A model generated the notes under the pieces. The model was given only the letters and a program-made list of their open reading frames with translations. It was not told where the DNA came from and ran no database searches. Shown here in pieces: positions 23,895 through 32,534 of a DNA stretch of 54,240 nucleotides. The DNA is from Arthrobacter sp. ISL-30 (GTDB lineage Bacteria; Actinomycetota; Actinomycetes; Actinomycetales; Micrococcaceae): assembly GCF_018613855.1 (NCBI RefSeq), contig NZ_JAGGPK010000043.1:1-54240 (forward strand), given 5' to 3'. The number at the start of each line of letters is the position of its first letter. The first letter of the stretch is position 1. The translations under genes were made by a program, and so were the position numbers.

Positions 23895-25259
23895 ATGACG
23901 CAGACCGTCGAACCCACCAACCCCGAGCTACCCACCTCGCCCGAGGATACGGTTCCGACCGGGCAACAGCCTTCAGCTACTGCTGGAGCCGCTACGACCC
24001 CCACGGCCGGATTCAAGGCCACGGCCCTGCCACCCGCCCTCAAGCGTCGCATTCCCAAGTACTCGGACCTGGCGCCATTGATGCAGTTCAAGAAGCCCGA
24101 GTTCAGCAAGGAGGCGCGACTCAAGCGGGCCAGCACTATCTGGGATCTTCGCGACATTGCCAAACGCCGCACGCCGCAGGCGCCCTTCGACTACACCGAT
24201 GGAGCGGCCGAGGGCGAGATCACCCTGCGGCGTGCCCGCCAGGCCTTCCTGGACATCGAGTTCCGTCCCGGCATCCTGCGCAACGTCTCCAGCGTGGACC
24301 TGAGCACTAACATCCTGGGGCAGCCCTCCCGGCTCCCGTTTGGCATCGCACCCACAGGTTTTACTCGGATGATGCAATCGGAAGGCGAGTACGCGGGCTC
24401 GCAGGCCGCTGAAGCCGCTGGGATCCCCTACACCCTTTCCACCATGGGAACCGCGTCCATCGAAGACGTCGCGACGGCGGCTCCCAACGGGCGGAACTGG
24501 TTCCAGCTCTACTTGTGGACCGACCGCGATCGTTCCCTGGAATTGATCGAAAGGGCGGCCAAGGCAGGCAACGACACCCTGATGGTTACCGTCGACACAG
24601 CTGTCGCCGGTGCCCGACTCCGCGATGTCCGCAATGGCATGACCATCCCACCCGCCCTCACTCTCAAGACTGTCCTGGATGCCTCCTACCGCCCCGCCTG
24701 GTGGTTCAACTTCCTCACCCATGAACCATTGACCTTCGCCTCGCTCTCCCGCTACACGGGAACGGTCGCGGACCTCATCAACTCCATGTTCGATCCCACC
24801 TTGACGTTCGAGGACCTCGACTGGCTCCGCGAAACGTGGAAGGGCAAGCTGGTAGTCAAGGGTATCCAGACGGTCGAAGACGCTCGCAAAGTAGTGGACC
24901 ACGGGGCCGACGGCATCGTCCTGAGCAACCACGGCGGCCGGCAGTTGGACCGCGCCCCCATCCCGTTCCACCTGCTGCCCGACGTTTCGGCAGCCCTCAA
25001 AGCGCAGGACAGCAATGCCGCAATCATGCTCGATACCGGAATCATGAGTGGGGCCGACATCATCGCCGCCTTGGCCTTGGGAGCCGACTTCACGTTGATC
25101 GGCAGGGCATACCTCTACGGACTCATGGCCGGAGGACGGGAGGGCGTGGACCGGGCTATCCAGATCCTGGAGAAGGACATGGTCCGCACCATGGCCCTGC
25201 TGGGCGTCAGCAAGATCTCGGAGCTGAACCCGGACCACGTGCGCGTACTGGGGAAGTAG
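23895..25259 (+). CDS. lldD: FMN-dependent L-lactate dehydrogenase (2-hydroxy acid oxidase family)
   Basis: A 454-residue flavoprotein. The FMN alpha-hydroxy-acid dehydrogenase barrel runs from about residue 75: [23 protein letters not shown], and the catalytic His346 in SNHGGRQLD with the following arginine. It oxidises L-lactate to pyruvate, passing electrons to the respiratory chain. Compared with typical LldD (about 380-400 residues) it carries an extra Pro/Thr-rich N-terminal stretch of some 50 residues, probably disordered. GGAGG precedes the ATG at 23895. Other 2-hydroxy acids (mandelate, glycolate) are possible substrates. Confidence 0.88.
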   Translation: MTQTVEPTNPELPTSPEDTVPTGQQPSATAGAATTPTAGFKATALPPALKRRIPKYSDLAPLMQFKKPEFSKEARLKRASTIWDLRDIAKRRTPQAPFDYTDGAAEGEITLRRARQAFLDIEFRPGILRNVSSVDLSTNILGQPSRLPFGIAPTGFTRMMQSEGEYAGSQAAEAAGIPYTLSTMGTASIEDVATAAPNGRNWFQLYLWTDRDRSLELIERAAKAGNDTLMVTVDTAVAGARLRDVRNGMTIPPALTLKTVLDASYRPAWWFNFLTHEPLTFASLSRYTGTVADLINSMFDPTLTFEDLDWLRETWKGKLVVKGIQTVEDARKVVDHGADGIVLSNHGGRQLDRAPIPFHLLPDVSAALKAQDSNAAIMLDTGIMSGADIIAALALGADFTLIGRAYLYGLMAGGREGVDRAIQILEKDMVRTMALLGVSKISELNPDHVRVLGK

Positions 25260-25296
25260 CTCCCCGGCGCTTGCCCCGCCCAACTTGGGGAACGAG

Positions 25297-25878
25297 CTAC
25301 CTCTTGCGCCCGAACTTCGACAGGTTCGGGACCTTCGGCAGGTTGGGGACCTTCGACAGGTTTGGAACTTTCGGCAAGTTGGCCAGGATGTCCGCAGCCC
25401 TCGTGGCCGCGCGGCCCACGCTGCGGCCGATCTGTTGCGGCATGGTGTCGTCAGGGATCGCAAGGACGGAGACCGTGTCGCCCGGAATGGTTGCGACCTC
25501 CGGTGCCGAATGGATGCCTGCCGATTGGACTGCGGCGGCGACGGCGGGCTCCGGGTTTCCCGCGACGGCTTCCTCGGGTGATGCCGCCTCCGCCGCGGCT
25601 CCCTTCGAAGCGGCAGGGCCGACGTCGAACGTCTCAAGCCAGCTGGCGATGCCGGCCAGTGGCTTGGTGTTCAGCGCGTAGTAGCGCTTCTGCCCCTGGG
25701 CGCGCATGCTGACGAGGTCGGCCTCCCGCAGAACCTTCAAATGCTTGGAGATTGTGGGCTGGCTCGCTGAGAGCTCCTCCACCAACTCCCCCACTGCCTT
25801 ATCCCCAGAGCGGAGGGAAACCAGAATGTCACGCCTGGTTGCCTCAGCAATGACGGCAAATACGTCGTCAGTCACCAT
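25297..25878 (-). CDS. ArsR-type regulator with a Lys-Val-Pro-Asn-Leu repeat tail
   Basis: A 193-residue protein. Residues about 1-90 are an ArsR-type winged helix (SASQPTISKHLKVLREADLV) without the cysteine metal site of ArsR proper. The rest is an Ala/Pro-rich linker, a short hydrophobic patch near 140 and a tail with three near-copies of (L-P/S-K-V-P-N). Those tail repeats are encoded by a 24-base period DNA repeat. GGGAG precedes the ATG at 25878. The gene follows lldD convergently. The tail could bind DNA or membranes because of its lysines; the regulated target is unknown. Confidence 0.8.
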   Translation of the reverse strand: MVTDDVFAVIAEATRRDILVSLRSGDKAVGELVEELSASQPTISKHLKVLREADLVSMRAQGQKRYYALNTKPLAGIASWLETFDVGPAASKGAAAEAASPEEAVAGNPEPAVAAAVQSAGIHSAPEVATIPGDTVSVLAIPDDTMPQQIGRSVGRAATRAADILANLPKVPNLSKVPNLPKVPNLSKFGRKR

Positions 25879-25971
25879 GGCTCCCACCCTAGCTACATAT
25901 ACGCCGAATGGCATCAACTATTTCGGGCCGCGTCGGACCATGAATGGCGCTGCCAGGATGCTGCCAAGCTA

Positions 25972-27183
25972 CTAGTCGAACCAGGGGTCCAGCCCATGGT
26001 GCGGGAAGACTTCCTTGCGGGTGGCCATGACAGCACGATCCACCTCGTCGTTGGGGTCGTAGCCCACTTCCCAGGAGCGCCACCAGATGTCTGCGCCGTC
26101 TCCCATGGAGTCCGGCGTCCACATGCCGTAGGTGTCCTTCACGTAGCTGCGCCAGTCCTCGGGAATCCGCGTGGTCACGGGCACGGCCTGGCCAGCCACG
26201 ATACCGATCAAGTGGCTCCAGGCCCGGGGAACGACGCCTGTGATGTCGTAACCTCCTCCGCCGGTCGCGATCCAGCGATTGTCGCAGTATCGGGCGGCGA
26301 GGCCAGCGACGGCGGCGGCCGCTTCCCTCTGTCCGTCCACGGTGAGGTTCAGGTGCGTCAGCGGATCGTTGCGGTGGGAGTCGCAGCCGTGTTGGCTGAC
26401 GATCACCTCCGGGGCGAATGCCTTGACCAATTGGGGAACTACCGCGTGGAAGGCGCGCAGCCACGCCGAGTCCTCGGTCCATGGGGGCAGGGCAATATTG
26501 GCGGCCGTGCCTGGCGCAGCGGGGCCGCCGCTTTCAGTGGCGAAGCCCGTGCCGGGGAAAAGCATGACGCCAGTCTCATGGAGCGAAAGGGTGAGCACGC
26601 GCGGATCATCCCAGAAGATGTTCTGGGTTCCGTCGCCGTGATGGGCGTCGACGTCGATATAGGCCACTCGGGCAACTCCGCCGTCGAGGAGTTTCTGTAC
26701 TGCCAGCGCGGCGTCGTTGTAGATGCAGAACCCGCTGGCGTGGTCCCGTGCTGCGTGGTGCATGCCGCCGCTGAAGTTCACTGCCCGCACCGCCGTCCCG
26801 GAGAGCAATGCGTCGGCTGCAGTGAGGGAGCCGCCTGCCAGGCGTGCCGCGGCCTCATGCATGCCGGCGAAAGCCGGGTCGTCCTCCGTCCCCAGGCCCC
26901 GTTCGGCATCGGGAGTCATCGGATCGGCACTGACGCGGCGAACAGCTTCAACATAATCCGCGGTGTGCACGGTGCGGAGTTCGTCGTCGGAAGCCGGAGC
27001 GCAGGGGGCGACGGTGACATGGCCAAGCTGGAACAGGCCAAGGGATTCGGCCAGTCGGGCCGTCAGCTCCAGGCGTGCAGGCGCCATGGGGTGTGTGGGG
27101 CCGAAGTTGTATTCCGTCATGGCAGGGTCCCACACCACCGTCGTTGGCAGTGCGGGCGATCGTGGGCCGGACTGGAGAGTCAT
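25972..27183 (-). CDS. acuC: AcuC-like acetoin utilisation protein / class I-type histone deacetylase fold
   Basis: A 403-residue zinc deacetylase of the HDAC superfamily. Key parts are seen: paired histidines in GGMHHA, zinc ligands in IDVDAHHGDGTQ and the aspartate in SQHGCDSHRND, and the loop GGGGYD with the transition-state tyrosine. Bacterial AcuC removes acyl groups from protein lysines and is known to activate acetyl-CoA synthetase in Bacillus; an acs gene starts at the far end of this window, although not adjacent. GTG at 27186 directly before the ATG could also serve as start. Confidence 0.88.
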   Translation of the reverse strand: MTLQSGPRSPALPTTVVWDPAMTEYNFGPTHPMAPARLELTARLAESLGLFQLGHVTVAPCAPASDDELRTVHTADYVEAVRRVSADPMTPDAERGLGTEDDPAFAGMHEAAARLAGGSLTAADALLSGTAVRAVNFSGGMHHAARDHASGFCIYNDAALAVQKLLDGGVARVAYIDVDAHHGDGTQNIFWDDPRVLTLSLHETGVMLFPGTGFATESGGPAAPGTAANIALPPWTEDSAWLRAFHAVVPQLVKAFAPEVIVSQHGCDSHRNDPLTHLNLTVDGQREAAAAVAGLAARYCDNRWIATGGGGYDITGVVPRAWSHLIGIVAGQAVPVTTRIPEDWRSYVKDTYGMWTPDSMGDGADIWWRSWEVGYDPNDEVDRAVMATRKEVFPHHGLDPWFD

Positions 27184-27289
27184 CACAGACAGGCTACCGG
27201 AGCCGTCGGTCGCTCCCGGCCCCGGTGTGGCGGCACTTTAGTGGTTTACTAACTCAAGAAGGCAGATTCAATCAAGGAACAGCAACGCC

Positions 27290-28723
27290 ATGACTCAGAG
27301 CCTGTCGAGGTCCAAAAGCCCGGCTACCTGGCAACCCGTCCAACCGGAACGGGAAGGCCTGTGGATCTTCACGCGGCTGCGCGACTTCATCGACAACATC
27401 GCCAACACCTCACCGGCCCGCCTGGCGCTCACCGCGTTCGTAGTGGTCATTGTGCTGTTCACGGGGCTGCTGTCCCTGCCCGCGTCGTCCGCAACCGGCG
27501 AAGTCACACCCCTGCACCAGGCCCTGTTCACCGCGGTTTCCGCCGTCTGCGTCACCGGCCTCACGGTTGTTTCGACGGCGGTACACTGGTCCTTTTTCGG
27601 GCAGCTCGTGATCCTCGTGGGCATCTTCGTAGGCGGCCTTGGAACCCTGACCCTCGCTTCCCTGCTGGCCCTGATGGTCAGCAAGCGCCTGGGCGTTCGC
27701 GGCAAGCTGATCGCCCAGGAAGCCATGAACAACGCCGGGCGCCTGGGCGAGGTGGGCACCCTGCTAAGGATCGTCATCACCACGTCCGTCTTCATCGAGG
27801 GAATCCTGGCCCTTGCCCTGATCCCCCGGTTCATGATCCTCGGAGAGCCATTCTGGCAGTCTGTCTGGCACGGCGTTTTCTATGCAATTTCGGCCTTTAA
27901 CAACGCCGGGTTTACACCGCATTCGGATGGCATCGTCCCTTATGAGATGGACCTGTGGATCCTCACCCCGCTGATGCTCGGCGTGTTCCTTGGCAGCCTC
28001 GGCTTCCCCGTGGTGATGGTGCTTCAACAGAACGGCCTGAACTGGAAGAAGTGGAACCTCCACACCAAGCTCACCATCGTGGTGTCCTTCATTCTCCTCG
28101 CTGCCGGAACCTTCCTCTGGGCGCTGATGGAGTGGGACAACACGCGCACGATCGCCCGGATGGATCTTGGCGACAAGATCATCCACTCGCTCTTTGCCTC
28201 CGTGATGACCCGTTCCGGCGGCTTCAACCTTGTGGACCAGAACCACATGGAGTCCACCACGATGCTGCTCACGGACGCCCTCATGTTTGCCGGTGGCGGT
28301 TCGGCGTCGACGGCGGGCGGCATCAAGGTAACCACCATCGCTGTCATGTTCCTCGCCATCGCGGCAGAGGCCCGGGGCGACGCCGACGTCAAGGTGTACG
28401 GACGGACCATTCCGGAGGGAACCATGCGAGTGGCCATCTCCGTGATTGTCGCCGGCGCCACGCTCGTGTCGGTGGCGTCGTTCCTGCTTCTTTCCATCAG
28501 CGGAGCGTCCCTGGACCGGGTCCTGTTCGAAACCATTTCGGCGTTCGCTACCGTTGGGTTGAGCACTAATCTCAGCGCAGAGCTTCCACCGTCCGGCGTC
28601 TACGTCCTTTCCGCCCTCATGTTCGCCGGTCGCGTCGGCACGGTCACGCTTGCCGCGGCCCTTGCCCTCCGACAGCGCAGCCAGCTGTATCACTACCCTG
28701 AAGAAAGGCCGATCATTGGCTAA
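27290..28723 (+). CDS. Potassium uptake protein TrkH/KtrB family
   Basis: A 477-residue integral membrane subunit of a Trk/Ktr potassium uptake system. The pore-loop glycines of the four-repeat fold are visible in AVCVTGLTV, AFNNAGFTPHS, SGGFNLVD and FATVGLSTN. The next gene encodes the RCK regulatory subunit and overlaps its 3' end by eight bases. Size and pairing fit KtrB with KtrA (sodium-dependent in other bacteria) or TrkH with a single-domain TrkA. AAGGAA precedes the ATG. Confidence 0.92.
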   Translation: MTQSLSRSKSPATWQPVQPEREGLWIFTRLRDFIDNIANTSPARLALTAFVVVIVLFTGLLSLPASSATGEVTPLHQALFTAVSAVCVTGLTVVSTAVHWSFFGQLVILVGIFVGGLGTLTLASLLALMVSKRLGVRGKLIAQEAMNNAGRLGEVGTLLRIVITTSVFIEGILALALIPRFMILGEPFWQSVWHGVFYAISAFNNAGFTPHSDGIVPYEMDLWILTPLMLGVFLGSLGFPVVMVLQQNGLNWKKWNLHTKLTIVVSFILLAAGTFLWALMEWDNTRTIARMDLGDKIIHSLFASVMTRSGGFNLVDQNHMESTTMLLTDALMFAGGGSASTAGGIKVTTIAVMFLAIAAEARGDADVKVYGRTIPEGTMRVAISVIVAGATLVSVASFLLLSISGASLDRVLFETISAFATVGLSTNLSAELPPSGVYVLSALMFAGRVGTVTLAAALALRQRSQLYHYPEERPIIG

Positions 28724-29402
28724 TACCGCAGGAGCCGCCAACCGACCCGCACACAACGCGCCTGTGCTGGTGATCGGCCTGGGCCGTTTTGGCTCCGCCA
28801 CCGCGGAACAACTCGTGAAGCAGGGCCGAGAGGTCCTCGCCATTGAACGCGACCGGACCCTGGTGCAGAAATGGGCCCCGGTCCTGACCCACGTAGTTGA
28901 AGCGGATGCCACCAACATTGACGCCCTCCGCCAGTTGGGCGCCCAGGAGTTCACCTCAGCCGTGGTGGGCGTGGGCACCTCGATCGAATCCTCGGTGCTG
29001 ATCACCGTTAACCTGGTGGATCTCGGCATAGAGCACCTGTGGGTCAAGGCGATCACACCCTCGCACGGGAAAATCCTGACGCGCATTGGCGCCAACCACG
29101 TCATTTACCCGGAGGCCGACGCCGGTGTCCGGGCCGCGCACCTCGTGTCAGGCCGGATGCTGGACTTCATCGAGTTCGACGACGATTTCGCGATCGTCAA
29201 AATGTACCCGCCGAAGGAAACCGTCGGCTTCACCCTGGACGAGTCCAAGGTCAGGTCCAAGTACGGGGTCACGATCGTGGGCGTAAAGTCGCCGGGCGAG
29301 GATTTCACCTATGCGAGGCCCGAGACGAAGGTTTCCTCCCGCGACATGCTCATCGTGTCAGGGCACGTGGATTTGCTGGAGCGCTTCGCCTCACGGCCTT
29401 AA
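28716..29402 (+). CDS. Potassium uptake regulatory subunit TrkA/KtrA (RCK)
   Basis: A 228-residue cytoplasmic gating subunit: RCK_N with the NAD(H)/ATP Rossmann motif VLVIGLGRFGSATAEQL near residues 15-31 and acidic tip VEADATN, and a C-terminal RCK_C domain. The start is a TTG at 28716 overlapping the trkH stop, with AAAGG nine bases upstream; no in-frame ATG precedes the Rossmann motif closely. It opens the pore protein in response to nucleotides. Confidence 0.88.
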   Translation: MANTAGAANRPAHNAPVLVIGLGRFGSATAEQLVKQGREVLAIERDRTLVQKWAPVLTHVVEADATNIDALRQLGAQEFTSAVVGVGTSIESSVLITVNLVDLGIEHLWVKAITPSHGKILTRIGANHVIYPEADAGVRAAHLVSGRMLDFIEFDDDFAIVKMYPPKETVGFTLDESKVRSKYGVTIVGVKSPGEDFTYARPETKVSSRDMLIVSGHVDLLERFASRP

Positions 29403-29410
29403 CGGCTCCC

Positions 29411-29439
29411 CCGATGGTTGAGCCTGTCGAAACCACCGG
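29411..29439. repeat. Palindromic element of the GGTTGAGCCTGTCGAAACC type
   Basis: CCGATGGTT (29411-29419) pairs with AACCACCGG (29431-29439) with one mismatch; the centre is GAGCCTGTCGA. I recall near-identical sequences as frequent intergenic repeats in Micrococcaceae and other Actinobacteria. Here it lies between the convergent trkA and proC genes and may terminate transcription. Confidence 0.5.
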
Positions 29440-29451
29440 GATCGCTGCCAC

Positions 29452-30282
29452 TTAACCGAGTTGCTTCGTGATTTCCGCCGACCTAGCCGCAGCAGCCCGT
29501 GCACCTTCGGCAATAATCCTGGGCATCCCGCCTTGGTCGAAGGCTGCGATGGCCCGCTCAGTGGTGCCGTTGGGGCTCGTGACGGCTTTCCGCAGGGCGG
29601 CGGGATCGGCGCCCGGCTCTGCCAGCATGAAGCCGGCCCCGGCCACGGTTTCCCGTGCCAGCAGCAGTGACAGTTCCGGGTCCAGGCCCAACTCCCTCCC
29701 CGCGGCCGCCATGGCCTCCGCGAGGTAGAACGCGTACGCGGGTCCCGATCCGCTGATCGCACCAACGGAATCTACTTGATCTTCGGGAACCTCAACCACC
29801 GTACCTGCGGAGGCGAACAGCTCCTTGACCCGCTGCAGCTGTTCCGGGCTGCAGTGCGTCCCTGGCGAGACCGAGATGACGCCGCGGCCGAGTTTGGCAG
29901 GAGTGTTCGGCATAGTACGGACCACTGCTTGTCCGGCGGGCAGCGCCGCTTCCAGCTGGGCAATCGACACGGCGGCTGCGACACTGACGACCACTGCGTC
30001 AGGCTTAAGAACGGGACTGATCTCCCTGGCAAGGTCCGTGATGCCCACCGGCTTCACGCCGAGGATGAGGATGCGCGATCCGGTGGCGGCAAGCTTGTTG
30101 GCATCCGGCTCCTCCGCCCCGGCGATCGCAGTAACGCCATAGCGCTCCGCGAGTTCAGCCGCCCGTTCGGCGCGGCGTACCGTAGCGACGACGTCGACAG
30201 GCGCTGTCCCGCCAGCCAGGACACCGCCCAGGATAGCTTCGTTCATCGACCCACAGCCAAGGAAAGCGATTCGGTTGCTCAT
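29452..30282 (-). CDS. proC: Pyrroline-5-carboxylate reductase
   Basis: A 276-residue enzyme for the last step of proline synthesis (pyrroline-5-carboxylate to proline, NADPH). The Rossmann motif FLGCGSMNEAILGG opens the protein; the C-terminal dimer domain has the ProC signature SGSGPAYAFYLAEAM followed by ETVAGAGFML. The ATG at 30282 has GGAG upstream; the longer open frame to 30411 has no site and no family match. A 333-bp gap follows upstream. Confidence 0.93.
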   Translation of the reverse strand: MSNRIAFLGCGSMNEAILGGVLAGGTAPVDVVATVRRAERAAELAERYGVTAIAGAEEPDANKLAATGSRILILGVKPVGITDLAREISPVLKPDAVVVSVAAAVSIAQLEAALPAGQAVVRTMPNTPAKLGRGVISVSPGTHCSPEQLQRVKELFASAGTVVEVPEDQVDSVGAISGSGPAYAFYLAEAMAAAGRELGLDPELSLLLARETVAGAGFMLAEPGADPAALRKAVTSPNGTTERAIAAFDQGGMPRIIAEGARAAAARSAEITKQLG

Positions 30283-30615
30283 TGCTCCATCATTGCAGTT
30301 TGACCAGTTACGGGCGAACGTGAACTGCAGGTCGGACTCGGCTGCAGATCCCCGCTTACCCCTCACAAGGATTCCCAGTAAGCTCACAGCTTCGTGACAG
30401 GCTCTGCCCATAGTTGGTGAGTAACTTAGTTATTACCTCATTGAGGGTGCGAGTGATGAGGCGGGCATGGGGATGTTCGCCGAGCACCGGTGGCTGTTAG
30501 CGGGTTTCCCCCAATTCCCCGCAGACGGCCGCCGGTGCTTTCTCTTTTTCAGGGATTTCCGCAACCGGACCGCAGTATTTTTCAGACCGCAGGATTTTTC
30601 AGACCCTGGGATTTT
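30283..30615. other. Gene-free gap upstream of proC
   Basis: No protein gene is supported here. The stretch holds the proC promoter region, inverted pieces CCTCAT (30436) / ATGAGG (30456), an intrinsic-terminator-like hairpin on the plus strand at 30483-30549, and most of a 17-bp tandem repeat. Together these hint at a short plus-strand RNA beginning somewhere around 30300-30440, but I could not fix a promoter. Confidence 0.4.
30483..30549 (+). terminator. Plus-strand hairpin followed by T-rich tract
   Basis: AGCACCGGTGGC (30483-30494) pairs with GCCGCCGGTGCT (30528-30539) with one U-G pair in RNA, then TTCTCTTTTT follows. This is the form of an intrinsic terminator on the plus strand, yet no plus-strand gene precedes it; the transcript ended here would be a non-coding RNA or an antisense/leader RNA. 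Confidence 0.5.
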
Positions 30616-30621
30616 TCAGAC
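30577..30621. repeat. 17-bp tandem repeat, three copies of ATTTTTCAGAC
   Basis: ATTTTTCAGAC starts at 30577, 30594 and 30611, an exact 17-bp period, with variable six-base fillers. The last copy contains the stop codon of the isomerase gene read on the minus strand. AT-richness in GC-rich surroundings suggests slippage or a protein-binding array. Confidence 0.6.
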
Positions 30622-31479
30622 AGCACCGAGCTTTCTCCCAGACCAAGCCGGGACTGCCAGATGCTGCCGCGCGAAACGCAGGGTTTCGGCAAGCCAGTCC
30701 TCACGTTCTCCCGCAACCCGTGCCCTCCGCGTGGAGATTTCAGCAACAATCACACCCTCAAAGCCGTTTGAGGCAACGTACTGCAGGACCTCTGCACATT
30801 GCTGGATACCACGGCCGGGCACCAGATGCTCGTCCCTACCGGAGCCGGAACCATCTGCCAAGTGAATGTGCCGCAGTTTGCTGCCGAGCGCGCGTACGGC
30901 CTCCAGACTGTTGACCCCCGCAGTGGCGGCGTGCGAGAAATCCCAGGTGACGGCGTCGTAATCTTGGTCAAGGGGATCCCAGTGCGGAAGGTATGCGGCC
31001 GCTTCACGGCCCCGTACGCGCCATGGGTACATGTTCTCCACCGCGATGTGCACCCGGTACATGGCAGCGATTTCGCGCACCCCGGCAGCGAAGTTTTCCG
31101 CGTAGTTGCTCTGCCAGCGGAACGGCGGATGGACCACCACGGTGTTGCAGCCGACGTCGCGCGCCATCCGGCACGACATCTCAATCTTGTTCCACGCCGT
31201 GCCCCACACCTGCTGGGTGAGGAGCAGCGTGGGCGCGTGGATGGAGACGATCGGCTGGTTGTACCGGTGACTGAGCTGGATCAGCGCGTCAGGGTTTTGG
31301 CTTGTGGCGTTGTTGGTCACCATTACCTCAACGCCGTCGTAGCCAAGATCCTGGGCCACGGCGAAGGCGTCGTGCACGCTGAGTGGATACACGGAAGCGC
31401 TGGACAGCGCCACGGGGATACGCCTCGCCTTTTCTTCGTGGGGTTGGACTTCTTCTTGGGGTGCGACGTCGACGCCCAT
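30616..31479 (-). CDS. Xylose isomerase-like TIM-barrel sugar isomerase/epimerase
   Basis: A 287-residue protein of the AP-endonuclease-2/xylose-isomerase barrel superfamily. Metal-ligand-type residues appear in VHPPFRW, VENMYPW, TWDFSHAA and HIHLADGSG, in the expected order around the barrel. The family includes sugar-phosphate isomerases and endonuclease IV-like proteins; the substrate is not known. The ATG at 31479 lies two bases after the ppx stop, so the two are co-transcribed, although the upstream open frame continues through ppx in another frame. Function in an exopolyphosphatase operon is unexplained. Confidence 0.8.
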   Translation of the reverse strand: MGVDVAPQEEVQPHEEKARRIPVALSSASVYPLSVHDAFAVAQDLGYDGVEVMVTNNATSQNPDALIQLSHRYNQPIVSIHAPTLLLTQQVWGTAWNKIEMSCRMARDVGCNTVVVHPPFRWQSNYAENFAAGVREIAAMYRVHIAVENMYPWRVRGREAAAYLPHWDPLDQDYDAVTWDFSHAATAGVNSLEAVRALGSKLRHIHLADGSGSGRDEHLVPGRGIQQCAEVLQYVASNGFEGVIVAEISTRRARVAGEREDWLAETLRFARQHLAVPAWSGRKLGAV

Positions 31480-31481
31480 GT

Positions 31482-32492
31482 TCAGCTCGCCAGTCCCCTG
31501 GACGCGTTGTCCACACTGACCCGGGTGAGTTCGCCAATGTGCGGGGCAGGCTTCAGCGGGCCGTCGAAGACGAGCTGGTCCAATCGTCGCAGGATGAGGC
31601 CCTCGCGGAGTGCCCAAGGGCAGATTTCCATGGTGGGGAACTCGAACATCTCCAGTGCGGCTTCTGCCACCAGTGCCCCCGCTAACAGCTGCCGGGCGCG
31701 GGCTTGGGAAACACCGGGCAGATGAAGCCGGTCCTCCACTGTCATGGCCGAGATGCGCTGGGCCCATAGCCCGAGGTCAGTCGCGTGCAGCTCACGCTTG
31801 ACGTAGGGGCCGGCACCGCTGGGGGCGGCCCCGGCGATGCGGGCCAACGAACGGAAGGTCTTGGACGTTCCAGTCACGAGGTTTGCCCGGCCAAGAGCCT
31901 TGAATTCCTTTACCGGAGGTTTGAGGGTGCTGCGGATGTAGCTGCGCAACTCCTTGACGCTCTTCGCGGTGGGCGGGTCCTTGGGCAGCCAGTCACGGGT
32001 AAGGCGGCTGGCCCCGAGGGGCACTGACATGGCGAGCTCCGGCAGTTCGTCCTGGCCCAGCGCCATTTCGAAGGAACCGCCGCCAATGTCAAGGTCCAGG
32101 ATCGGTCCCGCTCCCCAGCCGTACCAGCGTCGCACGGCGAAGAAGGTCATGGATGCTTCGTCGCTGCCTGTGAGCTCCTGCAGCGTCACCGTGGTCTCGA
32201 ATTTGACCCGTTCCAGGACTTCCGGGCCGTTGGTTGCCTCCCGGATCGCCGACGTACAGAAAGCGAGGACGTCCTCGGCCTTGTGGCGGGCCGCAAACTC
32301 CCACGCCTCCAGGACGAACTCGATGAGCTCATGCTGACCGGCGTCGGTGATGTTGCCGTCGTCGTCGAGGTATTGCACCAGCGAAAGCGGCCGCTTGTGC
32401 GAGGCGAAAGCCACAGGACGCGCACCCGGGTGGGCATCAACGAGCAGCAGATGGACAGTGTTGGACCCAATGTCGAGGACGCCTAGACGCAT
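31482..32492 (-). CDS. Ppx/GppA family phosphatase
   Basis: A 336-residue member of the ASKHA-fold exopolyphosphatase/guanosine-pentaphosphatase family. The first phosphate loop GVLDIGSNTVHLLLVD is at residues 4-19 and the second, LDLDIGGGSFEMALG, near 140. The length fits the short actinobacterial Ppx proteins, which hydrolyse short-chain polyphosphate or (p)ppGpp. It is followed at two bases by the TIM-barrel gene. Confidence 0.9.
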   Translation of the reverse strand: MRLGVLDIGSNTVHLLLVDAHPGARPVAFASHKRPLSLVQYLDDDGNITDAGQHELIEFVLEAWEFAARHKAEDVLAFCTSAIREATNGPEVLERVKFETTVTLQELTGSDEASMTFFAVRRWYGWGAGPILDLDIGGGSFEMALGQDELPELAMSVPLGASRLTRDWLPKDPPTAKSVKELRSYIRSTLKPPVKEFKALGRANLVTGTSKTFRSLARIAGAAPSGAGPYVKRELHATDLGLWAQRISAMTVEDRLHLPGVSQARARQLLAGALVAEAALEMFEFPTMEICPWALREGLILRRLDQLVFDGPLKPAPHIGELTRVSVDNASRGLAS

Positions 32493-32534
32493 TCTGCCAT
32501 TATTCCCCGATCCGGAGCCGGGGAAGCAACTGGG

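Noticed and set aside
23973..25637. 554-residue minus-strand frame over lldD and the ArsR gene
   Set aside because: It runs antisense to lldD with its FMN-site motifs and overlaps the ArsR tail in another frame; no domain is visible in it.
30283..30560. Known riboswitch classes (c-di-AMP, cobalamin, glycine) or 6C RNA in the gap before proC
   Set aside because: No class-defining core could be found; the C-runs are shorter than the 6C motif requires, and there is no suitable downstream gene on the plus strand.
30467..30865. Plus-strand frames in and past the proC upstream gap
   Set aside because: They overlap the 3' end of the TIM-barrel gene antisense, lack ribosome sites, and run through the terminator-like hairpin.
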